Origin: JAFEDN01 sp963795715
Lineage (GTDB): Bacteria > Pseudomonadota > Gammaproteobacteria > Coxiellales > Coxiellaceae
DNA length: 64,000 nucleotides
Assembly (NCBI GenBank): GCA_963795715.1
Contig: CAWCIY010000004.1
Coordinates: forward strand, 496,001-560,000
Direction of reading: 5' to 3'
The stretch's first letter is position 1. Every line of letters begins with the position of its first letter. The notes beneath the pieces are model-generated. The model saw nothing but the letters and a program-made list of their open reading frames with translations, made no database searches and was not told where the DNA came from. Positions 17,501 through 26,790 of the stretch are shown piece by piece. A program made the position numbers and the translations under genes.

Positions 17501-20500
17501 GTTATTTAAAATATCTTCATCGGAAACCAATTGCGCATAATCTCGAGCACGAATCTCGCCACCTCTGTTTTCGATATTTCCCCCAGTTTTGATAAACACT
17601 TGCTCACTATTTAACTTCGCCCTCTCGTTATAAAATCCTCCCTTAGCTTGAAAATTGATTGATTGACCTGTTTGGATAGACTGATTAGTTCGTATATTCG
17701 CTGATGAATCCACCCATAAAGATTGGCCATTGACTGGAGCTGAAATATTGACATCACCTTCAGTACTGCACAGGCCCAGAGTGTGTTGGGCGTCATATGC
17801 AGTATTCAAATTGACTGATTTACCCCTCACAGTAACATCACAATCTCTTTGTATTTTATCATTTAAATTGATCGAAGCTTGAGTGCTCACATCTAGACTT
17901 TTTTCAAAATGATAATTGGAATATCGTCCAGAACCTGCTGCTAGCTGTGAAACATCACCAAATTTCTCTACATTAATCATTCCATGAGTTATTTGCGCTG
18001 AACCTGAAAGATCAGCCGTACCAGATTCAAGATTAAAAACACTTTTATCGGATTCATTCGAAGGGTCGACCTGTATGTTTCCACGGTGTGAATACTTTTC
18101 GGTTTCAATGGAACATATTTCTTGATAATCCAATCGACTGCTATCATCAAAATTCTTAGCCTCAAAATTCGAATTGATAACAGATTCTCTGGCGGTGGAC
18201 AAAAAGTTTATATTTTCTTCCTTTATCTGAGCTTGTTTATAAAACGTATTCCCCTGGGAAACAAAATCTTTTCCGGTTAATCCACTCTGATCTAAAGAAA
18301 ATTGGCCATTCTCATTAACCTGAGTTCTTTCAGAATCCAACAGAGATTGATTGGTAAAGGCAAGCGATCCTTCTATTTCTGTTTCACTCGATTTAACTAG
18401 GCCATTAGAAATATTAATATCTCCTTCCCGGTCAACTTTCAGACGGTCGGTTATCATTTGGGTATAATCACCACCCGAAAAATTACCTCCCAGAATGGTT
18501 TGTTTAGATTGCAATATAAACTGATGCTCAGGTGGTTGGTTCAGTGTATCATTTTCCATGCCTTGCGTTATTATTTCATTAGATCGACTGATATTACCTT
18601 GTACTACACTGCCCTGCTGTGTCTTGAAAATTTCACTTTCAATCACACATTGTCCTTGGTAATTCATTTTGCCAGAATGATCCAATTGAGAAGTCTTTAC
18701 TCCTGTGTTTTTTAATTCTAATTCAGCATTTTTGCCACTGACAATGCTTTTGGATATGTCTAAATGAGATCTATCGGTATTTAATTTACCTAACACATCC
18801 AGTATATCACCTTGTGCCACGCTCTGACTTAAACCCAGATCTCCATGTTCCTTAACTCGGGTCCTTGCAGAGTCTAAATGCGAAGCAGTCAATTTCAAGC
18901 TTCCTTCTAATTCTGTGTCACTCGATTTTATGAAACCCCGAGAGATATTGATATCTGATCCTTGGGTCACTTTGAATTGGTTAGTATTGATTTGAGTAGC
19001 ATCCCCACCGGACATCACTCCACCCAAAACAGTCTCTTCAGATTCAAGCACAAATTGATGATTGGGCGTAATAGAAACATCATTTTCTTTTCTCTGAATG
19101 ATTGTTTCAGAATAATCACTGGCTTGGCCGTGTATTTCGGAACCAAACTCAGATTGGAAACAATCGGTTTTAATTTTGATTTGACCTTGATAGTCCATTT
19201 TACCAGCATGATTGAAGGCAGAGGTACTCGCTTCTATATCCTGTAATTCCAATGTGGCATTTTTTCGACTCGCAATATTTTGTGACACCTCAAAATACGT
19301 TTTATCCGCATTTAACTCTCCAACAATATCTAATGTATTGCCCTGCACAACACTCCGATTTAAAGAGAGTTCACCTTCTTCCTTAATCAAAGTTTTTTCA
19401 GATTCCAAACGCGAAGCCGTCAACTTCAAACCTCCTTCCAATTCTGTGTCACTCGATTTTATGAAGCCACGAGAAATATCGATATCCGCTCCTTGGATCA
19501 CTTTGAATTGGTTAGTATTGATTTGAGTAGCATCCCCACCAGACATATCACCGCCCAATACAGTTTCATCAGATTCGAGCACAAATTGATGATTGGGTGA
19601 GACAAAAAAATCATTTTCCTTTCCTTGAACAACTTCTTCAGACAATTCACTGATTTGACCCTGTATTTTAGAACCTAATTCCGATTGGAAACAATCTGTT
19701 TCAACTTTAAGCTGACCCTGATAATTTATTTTACCTGCGTGTTCCAAGTAAGACGTTTTTACCGTTACATCCTTTAATCCCAATACAGCACTTGATTCAC
19801 TGACAACATTATTTACCAGATCAAAGTAGACCTCTTCTGCATTCAAATTGCCAGCGGTTATTAATGAATCCCCTTGTACTTTTAAATTACTTAACTGTGA
19901 AGAGGAATTCTGCTTATCATGCCATCTCTCAATCTTCAAAAGTCCACCTTTAAAATGAACAATACCCTCTTGATAGAATGAACCTATATTGAAATTATTA
20001 TTGTTACCATCCAAATTTCCTCTATTTACTAAGGTATCGGCAGTAATACTCAATTGGCTTGTTCCATTCACGAACCCGGAATTTAAAATTTGGTCTGCCA
20101 AAAATACAGTTTGATCACCATGGCTTAATCCAGAATTAAATAAATATTGAGTATTGACCATGGTGGATTGTAATGCTAATTCAGCGCCAGAATTAAAATG
20201 CAGAAAACTAGTTTTCATCATATTGTGAGTAGCACTGAAACCCATATTCAAATGCGCAATACTCTCATCGATATAGCTACCACCCAAAGAACTCACAATT
20301 TGTTTTCCCGTATCTATCCAATCAAAATTGGCAACCGGATTTCGATTCAGTTTACAAGCATTATATAAGTACATAGTGGAACTTTTTATCTGGCAAATTT
20401 TTGGCATGAATTCATGACGACGAAGCTTTGAAACAGAATTCCAGGTCAACTCTCCCGCTTTATATTCTTTATATAATTCATGCAAATTATGGCTCATTCC

Positions 20501-23440
20501 CCAAAGATTGGGAGCGGCAAATGCCAAGTTAATTAAGTTAGCATATCCAGGAAATGCACTGGATAAAGCAATCCGCCCAGCAGTCAATAAATTTCTGGGA
20601 TTGAATAAACTTGATAATCCTTTTGAAAAATCTGGAAGTATTAAACCTGCATTCAGTGAAAATATACTGTTGACTACCGTCGTGGGGGACTGGTATATGC
20701 CTAAATTAACACTAAAAAAACCTGAATTGGTAAAATTTTCTCTTGCACGAATTGTTCCAAATATATTTAGTAAATTACTATGAATAATAACTTCATTAGC
20801 AGACAAATAACGTTCATTTCTAACATAATCATCAAACCCTAAAAACACCCGATTTTTAGCCTCTATATGACCCTCATTAATCAAACTGCCTCCTTTGGAA
20901 ATTAACTTATCCGACAACTTAATTTCCCCTTTAACTTCCATTCGTTGAGATTCAGTATTCAAATTATCTCCTGAAACCTGAGCAGATTGATCAATTTGTA
21001 ATTGACCTTCAGCGACTAGTTGAGGAATTATTTTTTTAGGCTCTTCTTTATTACCATTTTTTACCTTTATTTCTTTACTTTGCGTCTCTAAATGATCTCG
21101 AATAATAATATTATTACCACTTATAATAGTGCCTCCATAAAGTTTAGTTTCTGACAATAATTGTGCTTCAAAAGTATTTGCTTTTATTTGTGAATCGTCT
21201 ACTGTGGAGTTTCCAGATAAAGTAACTTTTTCTGAGGACAATGCGCTCTTCTCTAAAGTAAAAATAGATTCCCAAGCAACCTGCATGGCTTCCTCAATTT
21301 CGATTAGTGACCCATCTGTAACGGAAAATTGATTGAAAACAACCAAATCGTGACCTTTTAATTTTGTCTTACTCAGTTGCACTGAACCTGCAAAACAAAT
21401 ACCAGACCCTGTGATACAGGACTTAGAACTAACCAATTTCGAATCTCTGTCGAAAATCATGGATTCTTTCAAAGAAAGATTACTTTCTGTTAAATCTATA
21501 TCTGAAGAACTATCCAAAATACTTTTTGCAATCACATCAGATTTATCTGATATACTCATCTTGGAATTACGATTATAAATCGCATTTTCAATCTTAATTA
21601 ACGAACCTTTACTCTCCAATTCTGCTTTATCTTGGAGTAATATTTTCGAAGCAATAGTTGATTTTTTGGTATCTATTTTTCCATTATTAGCAATAAGTCC
21701 AGATTGAAAAAAACTCTTTTCTTCTAGTTTTGTTTTACTTTCCGCATAATGAAATGTTTGACTATCCGTATAAAATTTCGAATTTCTCAACTGCATATTA
21801 CCTTGAATACTGTGACTATTACGATCTCCTCCAGAACCATAAATTTCAGAGTCTAAAAACAAAGTAGTTCCTTTATGATTGATCACTTGAGCTTTAAAAA
21901 AACTTTCTGAAAAATAACCTAGTTCTCCCAAACTAGCTTCTGGACTATAAAAATTAATCTGATTAGCAAATAACTGAATCTTTTTAGCACTAGATTTGCT
22001 ATTCATTTGCCATGTAGCATCTGCTGTTATGTTTAAATCTACCCAGTCAGCTTGCAATTCTCCTTTCATTGAAAATCGATACGAAATAATTTTAGTGTGA
22101 TCAATTTGTAGATTCTTCCAAAAAAGAATGTCTTTTTGTGCATAAATATGAGAATCTTGAATCAGAGATTTTTGTGAAGATCCTTGTGCGTCAATCGATT
22201 GACAGCGTATGTGACTACCATTACAAGTAATAACGCCATTTAACATGAGAATTTGGTTCACCTGAATAGTAGATTTAAATAATTGCGTCTTAGTAGGATC
22301 ATATAAATATAAATTCTGTTCTATACCCACATCGGAGTCTGCAATGACCATTGCACCTTGACGAATATTCCATTGCGCACCGAAAGAATTGACTTTTTTT
22401 AATATAATCTGTCCAGAATTTACATCCATATATTTAACAATCAACTTCTTGCTATCTTTTCCTTCTGATATTAGAGTTGATGCATTATCATTTTGAATGA
22501 AATCTTGAAAAATAATGATACTATTTTTAAAATCTAGTTTATTCTTCTGATAACATCTTCGAATGCCAATTTCACAATTCTCCGCTTGAAAATTTCCAAT
22601 ATTATCTAAGCTATCTAAACTTATCTTGGCATTGAATATATTTACGCTGGAATCCTTATTTAAGGAAAAATGAGAATTTACTATAAAGTTTGAGTGATCA
22701 GTTGAAATATTTTGATCTACTTTACATATAGTATTACCATATGTTTCAAGATAATTAATATTTAAATAAATATTCCCCCTAGCTACTATAGAAGATTGAA
22801 ATTGTTCTTCACCTAAAATCAATTGATGAGTTTTAATGTAAAATTTTTCTTGCACTTCAAATTGCCCCCCCAATTGACAACGCTCTCCTGAAAAACACCA
22901 AGCACCTTCTACTTCACTTTTAGCCACAGGTTTTTGAATATAATTTTTTACAGAAAAATTAGCTAATTTTCCTATTTGTAAATGACCTGAATTTTCAAAC
23001 CGGCCAGCAGTCACTGATAAAAAATTAGTCTTAAACAATTTTTCAAAAGTAATTGCGCCCGCTACATCCAATTCAATGGCATTCCCACTTTGCATGTCCC
23101 TATAAACATCTAGCGATTCTGCCTTTATTTTAATGGCTTTATTTGCTTGAAATACACCATCTATACAAATTGGAGAACCAAGAGCATTAATCTCTATAAA
23201 ATCTATATTTCGATTGGCAAAAATATCAAAAAATAAATTAACCTGCTTTGTTGTGAAAATTTGTATTGCTAGATACTTATTTTTATTGATAATTGAAACG
23301 ATTTTTTCCCCATTATCAAAATATTCACTGAAGTGATGAGAAAATATATGCTTATCGGTTAAGCTATAATCACCGTGATCTGGAATAATTTCCTGCTTTA
23401 AAAAAACAGAAGACTCTAGTATTATTTGACCCTTAGACAT
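14570..23440 (-). CDS. Giant haemagglutinin-repeat (FHA/CdiA-like) protein
   Basis: About 2956 residues, the largest gene here. The body is beta-helix type sequence with endless short 'S.I.a.g.l.' repeats, such as ARGALFIGNGDLEIKAGKKI and NNVTLEAGEGIQLENG, as in filamentous haemagglutinin/CdiA stems. A run of about 177-residue repeats lies in the middle (see separate entry). It lacks both a Sec signal and an obvious two-partner-secretion (TPS) domain at the N-terminus, which starts MSKGQIILESSVF. The last ~350 residues become helical and partly hydrophobic (VGSVLNRVGAGPVGWVMTGVDLADTLLYD) and end in a Ser/Thr-rich tail. No VENN pretoxin motif or partner transporter was seen. The ATG at 23440 is preferred because GGGAGG lies just before it. 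Export by a non-TPS route or an intracellular effector role are both open. Two membrane/coiled-coil genes precede it. Confidence 0.85.
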   Translation of the reverse strand: MSKGQIILESSVFLKQEIIPDHGDYSLTDKHIFSHHFSEYFDNGEKIVSIINKNKYLAIQIFTTKQVNLFFDIFANRNIDFIEINALGSPICIDGVFQANKAIKIKAESLDVYRDMQSGNAIELDVAGAITFEKLFKTNFLSVTAGRFENSGHLQIGKLANFSVKNYIQKPVAKSEVEGAWCFSGERCQLGGQFEVQEKFYIKTHQLILGEEQFQSSIVARGNIYLNINYLETYGNTICKVDQNISTDHSNFIVNSHFSLNKDSSVNIFNAKISLDSLDNIGNFQAENCEIGIRRCYQKNKLDFKNSIIIFQDFIQNDNASTLISEGKDSKKLIVKYMDVNSGQIILKKVNSFGAQWNIRQGAMVIADSDVGIEQNLYLYDPTKTQLFKSTIQVNQILMLNGVITCNGSHIRCQSIDAQGSSQKSLIQDSHIYAQKDILFWKNLQIDHTKIISYRFSMKGELQADWVDLNITADATWQMNSKSSAKKIQLFANQINFYSPEASLGELGYFSESFFKAQVINHKGTTLFLDSEIYGSGGDRNSHSIQGNMQLRNSKFYTDSQTFHYAESKTKLEEKSFFQSGLIANNGKIDTKKSTIASKILLQDKAELESKGSLIKIENAIYNRNSKMSISDKSDVIAKSILDSSSDIDLTESNLSLKESMIFDRDSKLVSSKSCITGSGICFAGSVQLSKTKLKGHDLVVFNQFSVTDGSLIEIEEAMQVAWESIFTLEKSALSSEKVTLSGNSTVDDSQIKANTFEAQLLSETKLYGGTIISGNNIIIRDHLETQSKEIKVKNGNKEEPKKIIPQLVAEGQLQIDQSAQVSGDNLNTESQRMEVKGEIKLSDKLISKGGSLINEGHIEAKNRVFLGFDDYVRNERYLSANEVIIHSNLLNIFGTIRARENFTNSGFFSVNLGIYQSPTTVVNSIFSLNAGLILPDFSKGLSSLFNPRNLLTAGRIALSSAFPGYANLINLAFAAPNLWGMSHNLHELYKEYKAGELTWNSVSKLRRHEFMPKICQIKSSTMYLYNACKLNRNPVANFDWIDTGKQIVSSLGGSYIDESIAHLNMGFSATHNMMKTSFLHFNSGAELALQSTMVNTQYLFNSGLSHGDQTVFLADQILNSGFVNGTSQLSITADTLVNRGNLDGNNNNFNIGSFYQEGIVHFKGGLLKIERWHDKQNSSSQLSNLKVQGDSLITAGNLNAEEVYFDLVNNVVSESSAVLGLKDVTVKTSYLEHAGKINYQGQLKVETDCFQSELGSKIQGQISELSEEVVQGKENDFFVSPNHQFVLESDETVLGGDMSGGDATQINTNQFKVIQGADIDISRGFIKSSDTELEGGLKLTASRLESEKTLIKEEGELSLNRSVVQGNTLDIVGELNADKTYFEVSQNIASRKNATLELQDIEASTSAFNHAGKMDYQGQIKIKTDCFQSEFGSEIHGQASDYSETIIQRKENDVSITPNHQFVLESEETVLGGVMSGGDATQINTNQFKVTQGSDINISRGFIKSSDTELEGSLKLTASHLDSARTRVKEHGDLGLSQSVAQGDILDVLGKLNTDRSHLDISKSIVSGKNAELELKNTGVKTSQLDHSGKMNYQGQCVIESEIFKTQQGSVVQGNISRSNEIITQGMENDTLNQPPEHQFILQSKQTILGGNFSGGDYTQMITDRLKVDREGDINISNGLVKSSETEIEGSLAFTNQSLLDSERTQVNENGQFSLDQSGLTGKDFVSQGNTFYKQAQIKEENINFLSTARESVINSNFEAKNFDDSSRLDYQEICSIETEKYSHRGNIQVDPSNESDKSVFNLESGTADLSGSAQITHGMINVEKFGDVSQLAAGSGRYSNYHFEKSLDVSTQASINLNDKIQRDCDVTVRGKSVNLNTAYDAQHTLGLCSTEGDVNISAPVNGQSLWVDSSANIRTNQSIQTGQSINFQAKGGFYNERAKLNSEQVFIKTGGNIENRGGEIRARDYAQLVSDEDILNNSSKHSYKGKYDTIVEYDPGLIEGGTGKSTEGLGLFVQAKGKVKSEASHFQSHGDIYIEGIQGVEMKARHHTYVCKDKTHKKWYGKKTHEVQTHTDVYQSLVHSDNGRSTIRSDSGSVNSVATVFSSKEGTDIYSQGTVHLQSLKTRDKTSKSKEQLWGLTKSSHKETIQSAIPTLFADNGKTRVHSESGDVDARGALFIGNGDLEIKAGKKILFGQDVLNHKTIDKSQSVSVSVFGVDPVEAFKSKQTAGEILSTVDPTLSKVNQLAKSETALEAGVNTSNLSLNVYNTAHQVMSGIANENLSNELLSRSGLGGPGGFNPTISLGFKQSKTTHQFQTLGSGGVIRNNVTLEAGEGIQLENGVQVHANHDMQIKSPEIMATAAELRSKYRQENRGAKVGMTVTGQVTDVGVNYSKQKQEIRSHVNSGISAGGHLDLGEVEKMVLKGANIEAGSISGHIKKLEVETLQDVTRSSAKQFSASTSGQGSIHVGSESSRIVNQVSGIHVKEGINHDEKNTFTVDQYHSKGGVITSDGQNNFKAQEVISESVHDRHKKSGIGFSGNLHDLEGMINSKTLETSSENSNQHSVPISTISLEHKNFKATQHSVIHGKQGTQVEIESLKGKICTDEVSGYKIKKDVSTHFNMDIPLPQACHKEVYLKEPDHQEIKSTNDDEQEISTQISLDAKSQPIEISLSDMHFDSIEQEQAFNQVIEKAAEEFTTIQKLSPETEKELGSVLSTTLKSVKIGGEYGFDKLSSVFKNEHRAVKCYIGAKGLMFSFAMNTALSSSKSTSTKELLTEGVTDTVSDCIVGSVLNRVGAGPVGWVMTGVDLADTLLYDENVVNHLNDKAKSHIENAYNTQDFQLQQAYLEMADNQLEIVGTMEALHKTNQMLNIPGNTIKEGIKKIATLDETPVFKPQPQKLSQNRQEFFNSIKREGTQSPPTDSISSNPQSFVNELSHSSESSSSSNTLMPTSTSTLH
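18370..19900 (-). repeat. Tandem ~531-bp coding repeats in the haemagglutinin-like gene
   Basis: Three similar units of about 177 residues follow each other. Landmark TTCTGT(G/T)TCA...CTCGAT recurs at 18377, 18911 and 19442 (spacing 534 and 531). Landmarks in the protein are LESDETVLGGDMSGGD and FIKSSDTELEG-like segments with small variations. Units differ enough to suggest older duplication with drift. Confidence 0.85.
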
Positions 23441-23470
23441 AAACACCTCCCTTTTTAAAATATATTATCC

Positions 23471-24139
23471 CTAATCGAAAATGAGGTTGTTTACATATCC
23501 CTCACCATCATTTCGATTTCTTCTATGGACTGGCCTAGGCCCAAAGGTTCCAGCCGTGTTCTGTGAAACTCTATTATTTTCTGCGGGAGGTGGAACCGTC
23601 GGCAATTTCGCCTGTATTTCTAACACATTTATTTGTCTATTTAATCTATCCCGCTCATTTTGAAGTTGCCTAATTTCGGCATCCAACGCTCTAATTTGAA
23701 AACTGTCATCTGTAGTTCTTCGTCGCAATGTATTGAGATCACCATGTAAAATATTTATTTGCTCATCTTTTTCATCTCTCTGACGGGTTAATGTGTCTAT
23801 TTGTTGCTGTTGAGTATTTTTCCATTGTTCTAGCGCACGATTTTCATTTAATAATCGGTTATTGTCGTTAACAACATCTGTATTATCATTTTGCAAATTT
23901 CGTATAGTTCTCGCTTGAGCTCCATTTTGTTCAATGAGTCGATCTATTCTTCTATTTTGATTTACTACATGTGTTCCAACTGCTCCAACTCCACTGGCTA
24001 AACTCAATCCCCCAGCAATACCAGCAACCGCATAATAGCCAGCATAAGCAGCGCCAATAGCCCCACCGAAAAAAACCACTGCTGCACCCCCTAGAATAGG
24101 AACAGCATTATCAGCTATCCAATCCCAAAAACCTCGCAT
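23471..24139 (-). CDS. Membrane protein with long coiled coil, upstream of the haemagglutinin-like gene
   Basis: A 222-residue protein. Residues 10-60 are hydrophobic and glycine/alanine-rich (two membrane segments, VPILGGAAVVFFGGAIGAAY and the next stretch). Residues 62-175 form an uninterrupted coiled coil rich in Asn, Gln, Asp and Arg. The tail is Pro/Arg-rich. An AGGAG site precedes the ATG. The gap to the giant gene is ~30 bp, so they are co-transcribed. No family recognised; a scaffold or export partner of the giant is possible but speculative. Confidence 0.7.
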   Translation of the reverse strand: MRGFWDWIADNAVPILGGAAVVFFGGAIGAAYAGYYAVAGIAGGLSLASGVGAVGTHVVNQNRRIDRLIEQNGAQARTIRNLQNDNTDVVNDNNRLLNENRALEQWKNTQQQQIDTLTRQRDEKDEQINILHGDLNTLRRRTTDDSFQIRALDAEIRQLQNERDRLNRQINVLEIQAKLPTVPPPAENNRVSQNTAGTFGPRPVHRRNRNDGEGYVNNLIFD

Positions 24140-24191
24140 TTCTTTCTCCTAAAAATTAAAAACTTTTTAAGTCACAAGTAAATCTTCTTTT

Positions 24192-24998
24192 TCAACTTGT
24201 CCCCGTAAAAGACATATTTACACTAGAAACTTGACGAGGGCTATCCCAGACCTGTCCAGATTTTCCAAGTTCTTTTCTTAACCGATTTATTAATTCTTGA
24301 TAGCAAAATTCAACCTCTTGGTGATGCGCAGTTCTTTCTTTTATTTTTTCTCGTACTTCGCTAATGTCTTCTTTTAATTGATCTAATCTTCTTGAGGAAT
24401 CTATTGTTTGAGCGGCTTTTGACTCGGGATAATTAGCTAACAAGTGTTGTAATTGCAGATATTGATGAGATATTTCTTTATTCTCAGAATTTTTTTGTTT
24501 TTTATTACTCAATTTACCTTCACGCTGCTGAAAAAGCTCGCTTAACTTTATTTCATTACTTTTAATCTCCGCTTGCAAATCTTTTTGTAAATCATTCATA
24601 GCATAACTTATTTCTTCGATTCTAGTAGTTTGTTGTTCTACCAGATTTCCATACTCCAGACGAACTTTATACAGCTCTTCAAGTTTTTGTATTAGTAAAT
24701 CTTTCGACCAAAACCAATTGATACAACTGCCCATCACCGATCCCACTGTCGAACAAGCTTTAGAAGTCCCCGATTCAGGAGCAGCTTCGGGTTTTATATT
24801 TTTCTTCATATTATTCCTCAGGCAATACATTGTTGTTAAAAATAAGGCAGAACTACATATAAGAATTGAAAAAACCATTCGCTGATTATAATTGGGTTCA
24901 CTACCCATTGAAGATATCTCACTTTGACTGTCTCTCGACCAATTTCCAATTGGAAGTATGCCGCTCACTTTACTAATCCATGAGTGCAGTATTTTCAT
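24192..24998 (-). CDS. Membrane protein with coiled coil, first gene of the haemagglutinin-like operon
   Basis: About 268 residues. One membrane helix near residues 40-60 (MVFSILICSSALFLTTMYCL), a basic loop, then a long charged coiled coil (about 100-245) and a short tail. The ATG at 24998 is chosen because a GGAG site lies 5 bases upstream. The layout (membrane anchor plus coiled coil) matches the next gene, suggesting a pair. No known domain recognised. Confidence 0.68.
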   Translation of the reverse strand: MKILHSWISKVSGILPIGNWSRDSQSEISSMGSEPNYNQRMVFSILICSSALFLTTMYCLRNNMKKNIKPEAAPESGTSKACSTVGSVMGSCINWFWSKDLLIQKLEELYKVRLEYGNLVEQQTTRIEEISYAMNDLQKDLQAEIKSNEIKLSELFQQREGKLSNKKQKNSENKEISHQYLQLQHLLANYPESKAAQTIDSSRRLDQLKEDISEVREKIKERTAHHQEVEFCYQELINRLRKELGKSGQVWDSPRQVSSVNMSFTGTS

Positions 24999-25428
24999 AG
25001 TTTTCTCCAATATGTATTTTATAAACTACAGCAGATTGCAAAAGATGCAGAAAATTTGCTTTAAGAGGCAAATTTACATAAAGGTAATTAGAAAAGAATT
25101 GACGAGCTTTCCCACACGATGGAAATAATTTCCTATTTGACCAAGATAGTTCAATCATCTTCATCTTGTATCCCTGTCAATAATTAAAGATAATAAGAAA
25201 TATTTTACATCAAAACGAGATTTTCAAGGCTCATTGATGAGGACTGTTTTGACCGTATCATAATTTTTTAAAAAAACCAAGCTTTTTAAATTATTTTTAA
25301 ACATTATACTGTTGCAAGCATCTCACTAAAACCACTGTGCTTTTTAAGAACAAAACTAGAATGCTTTATAAACAGATTTTTGATGGTATCATGGCGATGA
25401 CTATATACTAAGAAGAAAATGATACGCT
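24999..25428. promoter_or_regulatory. Intergenic region, presumed promoter of the haemagglutinin-like operon
   Basis: About 430 AT-rich bases between two minus-strand genes. A short open frame (24999-25164) has a weak start and no motif, so I do not call it. No clear terminator hairpin was found for the OTU-like gene. The promoter of the 24998-14570 operon must lie here, but I cannot pick one -35/-10 pair with confidence. Confidence 0.35.
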
Positions 25429-26790
25429 TTAAGTAAGGCTCATTGATGAATTTTCGCTAGAACGAGTCGAAACAGTTGCTCCAATATTTCTGGTAGAGGC
25501 ACTATATGAAGGTGAAGCATTTTCTAAATAAATATCTAAAAATCCCTGTTGAAACTCATCCAGAATAATTTTAGCCCTTTCAAATGAAACATCATTAATT
25601 TTCTCTAAATTTCGAAGTAGTTTTTGCAAAGTCAGATAATTTTCCAAAGTTTTTTGATTGAAATCTTTAGTGGTAGATTCATGAGCAATATCAAGAGTCA
25701 GCGTGATGCTGACATCTTTTAAAAATTCACAAAATTCTTCATGACTTCCTACGCAACTAAGCATTAATTCAATATGTTCATTTGTAAAAGCTGATATACT
25801 CGAAGTTGTATTTGGCTTTAATCTTTGTGCTAATTCAACTTTAAGATTCTCTGGTGATAATTGGCCTTTGTTTACTTTTTCTAGTAATCGATTAATTATA
25901 CCTCGAGTATTTTCAATTCCTTTATTGGCATCACGGTATCCTACCACTAAATTGTTTTTATCTGAATTAAATGCTTTGACTAAAACATTAATTTGTTGTC
26001 GAATACCTAGTGTATCTTGTAAAGATTTGTTTTTAATCATAGCAGATAATCGCACATTTAGTCCCTGATTCCCTTCAAAGTCAAAAACAGTATCTATAAA
26101 TTTCTGAAAAGGTTGGCGAATACATTTATCAAAATGTAATCCATGCCTTCTATCTAAAGGTCTTTCATTTTCAGCTACAGTAACAGGCATAGCTGATTTT
26201 GTACTACTAGGAAATTGAGGACGAGTGATTTTATAAGGATTTCTATCCATAGAGGTACCATGAACATCATCACTATCATCAACTAACCTTCGCTTAGTTC
26301 CTCCTCCTTTCAGTAACGCTTGATGCTTTTCAAGTTGACAATAAAGTGCAGATAAAAGCTCTTTACGTGGACCAGTTTCTAAATACCCGGCAGCATCATT
26401 TCTTAATTTTTCTATTCCTTTAGCTGTTGGGATTTCGCCAGTAAGATAGTAGTCAAAACATGCAAACAAGCAATTATTTTTATCGACCAAAAATTTCTTA
26501 GGCAATAGAACGTCATCTTTCATTTCACAAAAACTATAATGGCCTTCATTTTCTTCATCATAGACTAAAATCATAGGTTTTTTATACTTTAATTTTTGAG
26601 GTTTATTCTTGACAACAGGATTATTTTTATCACGATTATTGTATATTGTTAATGGTATCCCATGTGCTTCGCTTAAGGCAATAATATGCAATATATTCCC
26701 TCTACAAGGTTGCCCAGAAAAATTTTTAGTTTTTTGGATAAGGTTTAGATACACTAATTCTTGTTTCTTGATCTCTATCTTTCTATTCAA
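25429..26790 (-). CDS. Circularly permuted OTU-like cysteine protease (candidate deubiquitinase)
   Basis: A 453-residue protein. Two OTU half-motifs occur in reversed order. The usual C-terminal half comes first: HIIALSEAHGIPLTIYN (residues 35-51) then MILVYDEENEGHYSF (putative catalytic His84). The usual N-terminal half follows: LVDKNNCLFACFDYYL (Asp103, Cys107) and the KLRNDAAGYLETGP helix. The rest is helical with a Ser-rich end. OTU enzymes cleave ubiquitin chains, so a role in a eukaryotic host is likely. The start is uncertain: TTG at 26790 overlaps the copA stop, but the frame is open further upstream and the N-terminus seems cut at the junction with copA. Activity is unproven. Confidence 0.72.
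   Translation of the reverse strand: MNRKIEIKKQELVYLNLIQKTKNFSGQPCRGNILHIIALSEAHGIPLTIYNNRDKNNPVVKNKPQKLKYKKPMILVYDEENEGHYSFCEMKDDVLLPKKFLVDKNNCLFACFDYYLTGEIPTAKGIEKLRNDAAGYLETGPRKELLSALYCQLEKHQALLKGGGTKRRLVDDSDDVHGTSMDRNPYKITRPQFPSSTKSAMPVTVAENERPLDRRHGLHFDKCIRQPFQKFIDTVFDFEGNQGLNVRLSAMIKNKSLQDTLGIRQQINVLVKAFNSDKNNLVVGYRDANKGIENTRGIINRLLEKVNKGQLSPENLKVELAQRLKPNTTSSISAFTNEHIELMLSCVGSHEEFCEFLKDVSITLTLDIAHESTTKDFNQKTLENYLTLQKLLRNLEKINDVSFERAKIILDEFQQGFLDIYLENASPSYSASTRNIGATVSTRSSENSSMSLT

Noticed and set aside
18458..19526. Plus-strand frames opposite the haemagglutinin-like repeats
   Set aside because: They recur with the repeat period because the coding strand repeats; no independent evidence.
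24999..25164. Short minus-strand frame upstream of the coiled-coil gene
   Set aside because: Overlaps the next gene out of frame, no motif, weak start; treated as part of the promoter region.
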